From NCBI GenBank assembly GCA_013696275.1, contig JACCYW010000316.1, forward strand, positions 1 to 9,289: a stretch of DNA of 9,289 bases, given 5' to 3'. The first letter of the stretch is position 1. The number at the start of each line of letters is the position of its first letter. A program made the translations under genes and the position numbers. The DNA comes from Chloroflexota bacterium (GTDB lineage Bacteria > Chloroflexota > Limnocylindria > Limnocylindrales > CSP1-4). Below are positions 1 through 6,034 of the stretch, piece after piece. The notes below the pieces were generated by a model, which saw nothing but the letters and a program-made list of their open reading frames with translations, did no database searches and was not told the DNA's origin.

Positions 1-268
1 AGACGGTGCTGTAGTTGTCGAACAGCAATGGCGGCGGGAACAGCTGACTGTTGAAAACGGTCGCACGATCCTTGAGGGACGCGCTGACAAGCCAGACGAA
101 CGGGAAGACGAACAAGAACGTCGCCCCTGCCAGCAGCAGCAGGAATATGGCGCGTCTGAAGGGACCGGTCAGTTCTCGGCGTTCCAGCGAGGCCACCTGT
201 GTCCCGGCCGAGGGCGGTGCCGCGGCGACAGGCGGCGCGCCGCCGACTTGGCCCTGCTGGATGGTCAT
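1..268 (-). CDS. MalG/UgpE-type sugar ABC transporter permease, N-terminal part (runs off left edge)
   Basis: Partial gene; only the first 89 codons are inside the window, beginning at the ATG at 268-266. The protein opens with a proline- and alanine-rich cytoplasmic tail of about 37 residues. A hydrophobic segment follows (about residues 40-62, containing FLLLLAGATFLFVFPFVWL), and then the sequence SASLKD. That arrangement, a first membrane helix followed by S-x-S-L-K and a short extracytoplasmic stretch ending in FDNY, is typical of the second permease of carbohydrate uptake (CUT1) ABC importers. The start codon overlaps the stop of the preceding permease in an ATGA at 265-268. A purine-rich Shine-Dalgarno stretch (GGGAGAAGG) sits just upstream inside that gene, so the two are probably translationally coupled and form a heterodimeric channel. 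The EAA loop that contacts the ATPase is beyond the edge. Confidence 0.88.
   Translation of the reverse strand, partial: MTIQQGQVGGAPPVAAAPPSAGTQVASLERRELTGPFRRAIFLLLLAGATFLFVFPFVWLVSASLKDRATVFNSQLFPPPLLFDNYSTV
265..268 (-). other. ATGA stop/start overlap between the two permeases
   Basis: ATG (268-266) starts the MalG-type permease and TGA (267-265) ends the MalF-type one. Such overlaps are common between the paired permeases of CUT1 importers, where the two subunits are needed in equal amounts. Confidence 0.85.
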
Positions 269-1200
269 CGACCTTCTCCCTCGTAATACACGAACCTCTT
301 GCTCAACCGCAACTGGAAGATGGTGATGACCAGGATGATGACGAAGAGGAGCCACGCCATGGCAGATGCATAGCCGTATTCAAGGCTGCCGAACGCCTGT
401 TGGAACAGATAGATGACGTAGAAGAGGGCTGACTCCTGGGCCGGCCCGGAGCGCACCCCACCGAAGAACATGGTGAAGACTTCGGTGAAGAGCTGAAGCG
501 AAGCGATGGTATTGACGACGATGGTGAAGAACAGGGCCCCGCTGATGAAGGGCACGGTGATGGCCCGGAACTGCTGCCAGGCATTCGCACCATCGATACG
601 GGCCGCCTCATACAGCTCGATCGGCACGTTCCGAAGCGCGGCGAAGTAGATGATCACCGTGCTGCCCAAGCCCCACAGCGACATTATCACGATGCCTGGC
701 TTGACCCAACTCGGATCGGTCAGCCAGTTCGGCCCGTTGATGCCGAATACGCCGAGGGCCTGGTTGATGATGCCATTGCCGCTCAGGATGACCAGGAACA
801 GCGTGCCGACCGCGACCGTCGGCGTGATGGTCGGCAGGTAGAAGACGGTCCGGAAGAACCCGCTGGCGCGGCCTACTCGCAGTAGGAGCATCGCCAACGC
901 CAGCGAGAGGATGATCTGGAGTGGGACATGGAGTATCGCGTAGAAGGCGGTGTTGGTCAGCGCCAATGGGATCCGGCGGTCATCGAACAGCTCGAAGTAA
1001 TTCTCGAGTCCGACGAACTGCGCCGGTCGGATACCGTTCCATTCGGTGAACGAGATGTAGAAGCTCCAAATCATCGGACCCGCCGTGAAGACGAGGAAGC
1101 CGAAGATCCATGGCAACAGGAAGATGAATGCCCAGCGCGTCTCTTGTGAGATGCGCGAGCGTCCCCCGGCGGGGGGAACGCTCGCTTCGGCAGCTGTCAT
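265..1200 (-). CDS. MalF/UgpA-type sugar ABC transporter permease
   Basis: Complete inner-membrane permease of 311 residues, close to the usual 290-320 of CUT1 importers. About six membrane helices can be seen, roughly at residues 23-46, 84-108, 118-140, 168-188, 218-240 and 280-297. The cytoplasmic EAA loop that docks onto the ATPase is clear: E198-A-A, then G204, ending in the ITVPF stretch with P217. The conserved N-terminal feature LLPWIFGF and the GLENY element (about 64-68) also fit the family. I chose ATG at 1200 over the in-frame GTG at 1209, because AAGGAG (1214-1209) lies 8 bases before this ATG but overlaps the GTG. It follows the binding protein by 35 bases and overlaps the next permease by 4. 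The substrate is presumably an oligosaccharide or glycoside; the sequence does not say which. Confidence 0.94.
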   Translation of the reverse strand: MTAAEASVPPAGGRSRISQETRWAFIFLLPWIFGFLVFTAGPMIWSFYISFTEWNGIRPAQFVGLENYFELFDDRRIPLALTNTAFYAILHVPLQIILSLALAMLLLRVGRASGFFRTVFYLPTITPTVAVGTLFLVILSGNGIINQALGVFGINGPNWLTDPSWVKPGIVIMSLWGLGSTVIIYFAALRNVPIELYEAARIDGANAWQQFRAITVPFISGALFFTIVVNTIASLQLFTEVFTMFFGGVRSGPAQESALFYVIYLFQQAFGSLEYGYASAMAWLLFVIILVITIFQLRLSKRFVYYEGEGR

Positions 1201-1208
1201 GTCGGCCA

Positions 1209-1214
1209 CTCCTT
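1209..1214 (-). promoter_or_regulatory. Ribosome binding site deciding the start of the first permease
   Basis: AAGGAG on the minus strand lies 8 bases before the ATG at 1200-1198. It overlaps the first base of an alternative GTG codon at 1209-1207, so that longer start is unlikely. Confidence 0.7.
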
Positions 1215-1235
1215 CACGACCTGACCAGCCTAGGA

Positions 1236-2711
1236 TCAGGGTTGGGCGTCGTCGATCGCCTCCTGTGCGTCGGCGTCCGCCTGGGCCAGGGCATCAGCGG
1301 CCGGTGTGCCCTGCAGGACACTCTGGACCGCTTGCTGCCAGATCATGGTGAACTCCTCGCCAGCGGCCGTGGTCGGGATGTTGACCGCGCTATCGAGACC
1401 ATCGAGGGCGACCTGGACACCCTCGTAATACTGGCCAGCTGTCTCTTCCGTCACCAACTCAGAGAAGATGCGCTCGTCAGCGACACTATTGGCCGTATAG
1501 GTGCCGGTGTACAGCTCGCCGGCTTCGGCCCGGATATCAGCGCGCGCCTGAGACGCAGCGAACCAGGCATCGGAGGTGGTTATGACACGCATGAACTCGC
1601 AGGCTGCTGCCTTGTTGTCGGCCGCGGCTGGGATGACCCAGGCAGCGCCGGCGGCGAGGGTGAGCGGGTTGCCCTGGCGGTCCAGGAAGGGTGCAAAGCT
1701 CACCGCCTCGTCCGGCGATGCGTCGGCCAGGACGTTCATGTACCACTGTTCCAGGGGCATCGCGGCCAAGGTGTCGACCACGAACTGATTCTCGCCGCCG
1801 AAGAAGTCGACGCCACCGGGTCCGGTCGTGCGGAAGTCGCTGAACGTGGCTGGGTCGCCGTGTGCGAGCACCAGTGATGCCGCGAAGTCAAGCGCTTCAG
1901 CCACCGCCGGATCGTCGAGATTGGAGGTGAGTCCGTCCTCGCTCAGCAGGCTAGCTCCGTTCGCCGCCGCCCACAGTGGCAGCGTCTCCGGCAGCCGAGG
2001 ATCGAAACCGATACGGGTGATGTCACTGCCATCTGTCACCAGCAGCTGCTGGTTCAGGGCAGCCAGGCCATCCCAGTCGCTCGTGTCGAGCTGGTCGGCC
2101 GTGACGCCTGCGTCCTCGAGCACGGAGTCGTTGAGGTAGATGATGCGGCTGTCATAGAACTCTGGGATGCCGTAGACCTGACCGTTGAATGTGGCGGCAG
2201 TCACGGCAGCTTCACGGTACTGACTCATGTCGATCTGGCGATCCGTGATGCATGAGTCGATCGGCTCCAGCGCACCATTGGCGGCGTACGTACCGATGAG
2301 CTCGCGGCTCATCCTGACGACATCCGGCGGTGTCCCCGCCTGGACCGCTGCCAGGAACGCCGGCGCCTGGAAGTCGGCCTCGGTGAAGACGACGTCCAGA
2401 GCGTCGTACATGCCCGTGAAGATGTCGTACCGGGTGGTCGCGATCTCGTCCGCATCAGCGTATTTAGCGAGGATCTCCAACGTCCCGGAGATGTCGGCCG
2501 GCGGCACCGCGTCGCTCGGTTCGGCGCCCGACGGCTCAGCGCCGGACGGCTCCGCGCCGCTTGGCTCTTCGGTCGGTTCAGCCGCGCTCGCGGCCGCCGA
2601 GCTCGTGGTGCCAGCGGGCGGTCGTGACGTGGTCCCGCCGCCAGTACAGGCCGTGACGACGAAGCTCGTCAGGGTAACGATGATCAAAAGGTGCATCCAC
2701 CGTCGTGACAC
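1236..2711 (-). CDS. Extracellular sugar-binding lipoprotein of an ABC importer (SBP family 1)
   Basis: Solute-binding protein of 491 residues, the substrate-capture subunit for the two permeases downstream. The N-terminus is a lipoprotein signal: basic SRR, a hydrophobic run (about residues 8-20), then the lipobox V-T-A-C with Cys22 as the lipidation site. Residues 23-72 form a flexible Ser/Thr/Ala/Pro/Glu linker with four EPSGA-type repeats, and the binding domain begins near residue 76. Family-like features include the stretch ending in AGTPPDVV, which is common in CUT1 binding proteins, and AAGAAWVIPAAADNKAAACEF, which resembles their late G-x-x-x-x-I/V segment plus helix. I chose the GTG at 2711 because AGGAGG lies 5 bases upstream and the signal peptide begins directly there; a longer frame to 2765 would put 18 charged residues before the signal. 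The length, somewhat above the usual 410-450, is explained by the linker. The ligand cannot be read from the sequence. Confidence 0.93.
   Translation of the reverse strand: MSRRWMHLLIIVTLTSFVVTACTGGGTTSRPPAGTTSSAAASAAEPTEEPSGAEPSGAEPSGAEPSDAVPPADISGTLEILAKYADADEIATTRYDIFTGMYDALDVVFTEADFQAPAFLAAVQAGTPPDVVRMSRELIGTYAANGALEPIDSCITDRQIDMSQYREAAVTAATFNGQVYGIPEFYDSRIIYLNDSVLEDAGVTADQLDTSDWDGLAALNQQLLVTDGSDITRIGFDPRLPETLPLWAAANGASLLSEDGLTSNLDDPAVAEALDFAASLVLAHGDPATFSDFRTTGPGGVDFFGGENQFVVDTLAAMPLEQWYMNVLADASPDEAVSFAPFLDRQGNPLTLAAGAAWVIPAAADNKAAACEFMRVITTSDAWFAASQARADIRAEAGELYTGTYTANSVADERIFSELVTEETAGQYYEGVQVALDGLDSAVNIPTTAAGEEFTMIWQQAVQSVLQGTPAADALAQADADAQEAIDDAQP
2508..2567 (-). repeat. Four 15-base tandem repeats coding EPSGA-type units in the lipoprotein linker
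   Basis: Four consecutive 5-residue units lie at residues 49-68 of the binding protein: three EPSGA and a final EPSDA, preceded by a related EPT. The codons differ between units (for example TCG, TCC and AGC for Ser), so the array is old enough to have drifted at synonymous sites. It probably acts as a flexible tether between the lipid anchor and the binding domain. Such 15-base arrays can change copy number without breaking the frame. Confidence 0.85.
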
Positions 2712-2826
2712 CAGCTCCTCCTCTTCGGCCCCATGGCTACGCAAGGCTCGGGGGCTCGGCCGCAACCTACGTCGCCGTCGTGCTCCCCGACTCGTCCTGA
2801 CCGGCGTCTAGGGTATTAGTTCCATA
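2712..2826 (-). other. Intergenic gap between the GH-D-type enzyme and the binding protein; possible internal promoter region
   Basis: This 115-base gap is the only sizeable non-coding stretch in a block where other junctions overlap or are 3-35 bases. Its first part is locally A/T-rich (ATATGGAACTAATACCC) and the rest is G/C-rich, ending in the Shine-Dalgarno run. I see no convincing stem-loop with a T run, no clear palindromic operator and no good -35/-10 pair. A weak TTGCGG followed 17 bases later by TAGCCA is the nearest candidate and is not persuasive. The gap could hold a separate transporter promoter or simply be an untranslated leader. Confidence 0.4.
2717..2722 (-). promoter_or_regulatory. 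Strong ribosome binding site of the sugar-binding lipoprotein
   Basis: AGGAGG on the minus strand, within a longer purine run GAAGAGGAGGAG, lies 5 bases before the GTG at 2711-2709. It is the best Shine-Dalgarno sequence in the window. This fits the high expression usually needed for binding proteins relative to permeases, and it fixes the start codon. Confidence 0.8.
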
Positions 2827-4617
2827 TCAGTTTCGGGCGCCCGTTCTGGTCACGGCCCAGGACCGGCGGATGGCACTGTAGTCCCGTTCCTCCAGCGGCT
2901 CGCTGGCCAGCCCGACATGCGTGGTGTGATAGAGACTGGGCACGCCCAGCTCGGCCTTGACGGCCTGGTAGGCGCGCCACGAAGCCCGGTCCGGTACCTG
3001 CCAGTCATCCGTGTCGATGAGCATGCCAGGCAGGCTCGCCTTGACGATCCGGTAGCGGTGCCGCAGCTGGCGCACGATGTCGGTGCCTGGTTCGATTCGT
3101 GAAAAGCGCAGGAAGTCATTGAGCCTGATCATGCCCTGCACACCCGCGAAGTAGGGGTTCGGTGCATGAGTGATGACGAGTGCCTCCGGCTTGACCGACC
3201 TTGCCCCTGCGTGGATGACATCCAGAAGTCGATGCAGCAGCTCCACTCCCCAGAGAGCGCCCTGCGCCTGGAGCGCCGGGCCGCTCGGCGTGGACGCAGT
3301 GAAGTCGACCTTGACGCCGTCAGCGTCATATCCGTCAGCTCCCAGCATCAGCTCGAGGTCAGCGTTCAACTGCTCGACATAGCCAGCACTGGTCGGATCA
3401 ACGGCGACGGCCCTGCCCGTCGTGTCTGAAACGCACCATTCCGGCGGAAGACCCTGGGGATCCCACGCCTTCCACCATAGGAGCACGTGCTGACCTGCCG
3501 AGTGCCGCTCGGCGATCCAGCCGCGCAGGTCCGGCCAGCGTGACCGGTCCACCTCGCCCCGCCCGTAGGCGCCCTGCCAGCCGTCGTCGATGACGATCGT
3601 CCCGGGTATCACTCGATGCTCGGCCAGGCTTCGGAGGTAGCGGTCGTAATCGAGCTGAGTACAGGATTGCGAAGCTGATCCACCGCATCGCAGCGCGTCC
3701 TGGACCTGAGCGCCCCAGCCGCAGAAGATGGGCTCGTGCCACCACGGCACGGGCTCATAGGCGTCCATCGATGGCACCAGACCGCGCGTCTCCAGCGCCC
3801 GCCGGTGTCGCTCCAGCCCGACATAAGGGTCGGCCGAGTCCGGTATGAGGATCACCCGTGGCGATGACCACGTCCCCGAGACACGTTCGTGGCCCTCGTA
3901 GTCGAGCCTCAGCGAGAACGTGTCTTCGGCTGCCTGGTAGGAGAACGCGACGTAACCATGCCTACCTGGCTCGGTCAGCAGGGCCATCGCCAACCAGGGT
4001 CCATCGGGCACGTCGTAGGGATCGGCTGAGAGGGCTGTACGTGACACACAGAAGCAGAAGGGCGGCGGCGTGAAGAACCAGTGGCCACGACCGGGCCCGC
4101 CGCCGACCACGTCGATCGCCGCCGAGGTGGACGCTGGCCAGCAGATGCGCTCGGGGCCGTGGGGTTCGGGACTGAAGAGTGTCTGGAAGTAGCGCTCACT
4201 CGCGAACCAGCCCGTCCCCGGACCCATGGTCCCTGAGCTGTAACCAGCGAAGGCGTGCAGCTCGGTCAACCGACCCTCTCCCCGCAGCTCGACCCAGAAG
4301 CTCAGCTCGTCCTCACGGCACTCGATGTGGAGCGACTTGGCCTCCCAGGCGCTGCTGTCCAGCCGGATGCGCACGGCCACGGATGCTGCGCCCTGACCAT
4401 CCCCAGGCGGCGGCTCCGACATCAGCTCAGGCAGGCCGACCCCCAGGGTCGTATCGAGTGCATCCGCTCGATGGGCACTCCAGCAGAGAGCAAGATCGGC
4501 CAGCCGTCGCCCGTCGGCATCCTCCAAGTGACACAGCGACCGACCGAACGGGATGGTGAGACGGTAGGCGGAGGTGGCGACGGCCAGCCTGTCGTCATGA
4601 CGGGACACCCGCATCAT
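2827..4617 (-). CDS. GH-D clan alpha-glycosidase, GH36/GH31-like (possible alpha-galactosidase)
   Basis: Protein of 596 residues with no signal peptide, so probably cytoplasmic. An N-terminal beta-rich domain covers about 1-260 and a (beta/alpha)8-type barrel about 290-590. The barrel carries IDDGWQ (343-348), WWKAW (381-385) and DGVKVDF (433-439), where D438 sits at the place of the catalytic Asp nucleophile of clan GH-D. DTDDW (535-539) is a candidate for the acid/base. These motifs resemble GH36 alpha-galactosidases and raffinose-synthase-like proteins, and the KVDF element also recalls GH31. It ends soon after the barrel, without the C-terminal beta domain usual in GH36 (about 700 residues), so the exact family and substrate are open. 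Start: ATG 4617 has AAGGG 6 bases upstream, inside the GH1 stop region; ATG 4614 and TTG 4620 are alternatives. It begins 10 bases after the GH1 stop, so the two are very likely co-transcribed. Confidence 0.8.
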   Translation of the reverse strand: MMRVSRHDDRLAVATSAYRLTIPFGRSLCHLEDADGRRLADLALCWSAHRADALDTTLGVGLPELMSEPPPGDGQGAASVAVRIRLDSSAWEAKSLHIECREDELSFWVELRGEGRLTELHAFAGYSSGTMGPGTGWFASERYFQTLFSPEPHGPERICWPASTSAAIDVVGGGPGRGHWFFTPPPFCFCVSRTALSADPYDVPDGPWLAMALLTEPGRHGYVAFSYQAAEDTFSLRLDYEGHERVSGTWSSPRVILIPDSADPYVGLERHRRALETRGLVPSMDAYEPVPWWHEPIFCGWGAQVQDALRCGGSASQSCTQLDYDRYLRSLAEHRVIPGTIVIDDGWQGAYGRGEVDRSRWPDLRGWIAERHSAGQHVLLWWKAWDPQGLPPEWCVSDTTGRAVAVDPTSAGYVEQLNADLELMLGADGYDADGVKVDFTASTPSGPALQAQGALWGVELLHRLLDVIHAGARSVKPEALVITHAPNPYFAGVQGMIRLNDFLRFSRIEPGTDIVRQLRHRYRIVKASLPGMLIDTDDWQVPDRASWRAYQAVKAELGVPSLYHTTHVGLASEPLEERDYSAIRRSWAVTRTGARN

Positions 4618-4623
4618 CAAGCG

Positions 4624-4628
4624 CCCTT
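4624..4628 (-). promoter_or_regulatory. Ribosome binding site overlapping the GH1 stop codon
   Basis: AAGGG on the minus strand begins with the last base of the GH1 stop codon TGA (4630-4628) and lies 6 bases before the ATG at 4617. Ribosomes ending the GH1 frame are therefore placed right at the next start, which points to coupled translation and favours 4617 over the TTG at 4620. Confidence 0.6.
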
Positions 4629-6025
4629 CAGACCGGCGGCCCCGCCAGGCGGAGCGCTTGCTCTTCCATCTCCGTGGCCAGCCCGCCGACCGCCATCACC
4701 CGGCTCATGAACCGGAAGCTCGACTTGGGGATGCGTCGCTGGGTCGGGTAGTCCACGTAGACGATGCCGAAACGCTTGCTGAAGCCGTCCGCCCACTCGA
4801 AGTTATCCAGGAGCGACCAGACGCAATACCCGCGCAGGTCTACGCCGGCTCCCAGGGCGCCATGCGCCGCTCGGAGATGAGCTGCCAGGTATGAGATACG
4901 GGCCGGGTCGTGCACTCGCCCGGCATCGTCCACCGTGTCGTCACAGATGGCACCGTTCTCGGTGACGAAGATGGGTAGCGGCCCATACTCGCGATTTAGC
5001 CGTAGCAACACGCTCGTGAAGGCCTCCGGCGAGATCTGCCAGCCACCGTCAGTGACAGGAGCGTCAGCGGGCGGCTTCTCCACGACCCACCCGAACTCAG
5101 ATGCCTCACCTGGCGCCGCCGCACGGACGATGCGCGGGCTGTAGTAGTTGACGCCCAGGAAGTCCATCGGTGCTGAGATCGTATCGAGGTCTCCACGTCG
5201 CACGAAATCCATGACCCCGCTCACGCGTTGGAATAGCGCGCTCGTGTCCGCGGGATAGACGGCCCGAAAGAGTGGATCGAGGTACCAGCGGTTGGTGTAG
5301 CCGTCGGATGCCATGGCCTGCTCGACGTCCGCCTCCGAGTCCGTGGCTGGATCGGTGTGGAAGAGGTTCAGGACGATACCGATGGGCGTCTGCGATCCGG
5401 TCGCCCGCAGTGCCTGGACCGCGAGTCCATGGCTCAAGAGCAGATGGTGGGATGCCCGAAGCGACGCCTGGAAGTCCCTGATTCCCGGCGCATGCAGTCC
5501 CAGCCGGTGTCCGATGGCCGCGACCATCCAGGGCTCGTTGTGGGTGACCCAGTAGCGGACCCGGTCACCCAGGGCCTGGAACATCACCTGCGCGTACTCG
5601 GCGAAGCGCAGCGCCGTATCGCGCGCGGGCCAGCCGCCGCGGTCCTGGAGGGCCTGAGGCAGGTCCCAGTGGTCCAGGGTCACCATCGGAGCGATGCCCT
5701 TGGCCAGGAGCCGGTCGACCAGGCGATCATAGAACGCGATGCCGCGCGGCTCCGGCACTCCCTGGCCGGTCGGCAGGATGCGCGGCCAGGCGGTCGAGAA
5801 GCGGTAGAGGCCGACCCCGAGTCTGGCCAGCAGCTCGATGTCCTCTTCACAGCGATGGTAGTGGTCGCAGGCGATGTCGCCGGTGTGGCCCTCGTGGACA
5901 AGGCCGGGTGTATGGCTGAAGCGATCCCAGACGGACTCGCCGCGGCCGTCCTCATCGACCGCACCCTCGATCTGGTACGCGGCCGTGGCCGCGCCCCACA
6001 GGAAGTCGTGCGGAAAGCGCAGCAT
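4628..6025 (-). CDS. GH1 beta-glycosidase (beta-glucosidase type)
   Basis: Complete cytoplasmic enzyme of about 465 residues, the normal length for single-domain bacterial GH1, with no signal peptide. It is a retaining hydrolase releasing beta-linked sugars (beta-glucosides, and often beta-galactosides or beta-fucosides) from imported oligosaccharides. Counting from the GTG at 6028, the family signatures run in order: FLWGAATAAYQIEG near the start with Q19, HWDLPQAL with H120, THNEPW with the acid/base E165, NYYSPRI, VTENG with the nucleophile E357, and WSLLDNFEW with E411 and W412 in the sugar-binding site. All catalytic residues are intact. One mild oddity is Asp119 in LDHWDLP, where Tyr or Phe is common. 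Start is uncertain between ATG 6025 and GTG 6028; neither has a strong Shine-Dalgarno, and either would be set 6-9 bases past the upstream stop at 6035. Substrate preference cannot be told from the motifs. Confidence 0.95.
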   Translation of the reverse strand: MLRFPHDFLWGAATAAYQIEGAVDEDGRGESVWDRFSHTPGLVHEGHTGDIACDHYHRCEEDIELLARLGVGLYRFSTAWPRILPTGQGVPEPRGIAFYDRLVDRLLAKGIAPMVTLDHWDLPQALQDRGGWPARDTALRFAEYAQVMFQALGDRVRYWVTHNEPWMVAAIGHRLGLHAPGIRDFQASLRASHHLLLSHGLAVQALRATGSQTPIGIVLNLFHTDPATDSEADVEQAMASDGYTNRWYLDPLFRAVYPADTSALFQRVSGVMDFVRRGDLDTISAPMDFLGVNYYSPRIVRAAAPGEASEFGWVVEKPPADAPVTDGGWQISPEAFTSVLLRLNREYGPLPIFVTENGAICDDTVDDAGRVHDPARISYLAAHLRAAHGALGAGVDLRGYCVWSLLDNFEWADGFSKRFGIVYVDYPTQRRIPKSSFRFMSRVMAVGGLATEMEEQALRLAGPPV

Positions 6026-6034
6026 CACCAGCCG

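Noticed and set aside
1128..1877. Plus-strand open frame of 249 residues.
   Set aside because: Antisense to the binding protein and crosses its junction with the permease; no family features.
2712..2765. Longer start of the sugar-binding lipoprotein.
   Set aside because: Would add 18 residues including four Glu before the signal peptide, and its codons include the AGGAGG ribosome binding site itself.
2834..2843. Perfect 10-base palindrome CGGGCGCCCG near the end of the GH-D-type gene, considered as a terminator stem.
   Set aside because: It has no loop, lies inside the last codons and is not followed by a T run on the minus strand.
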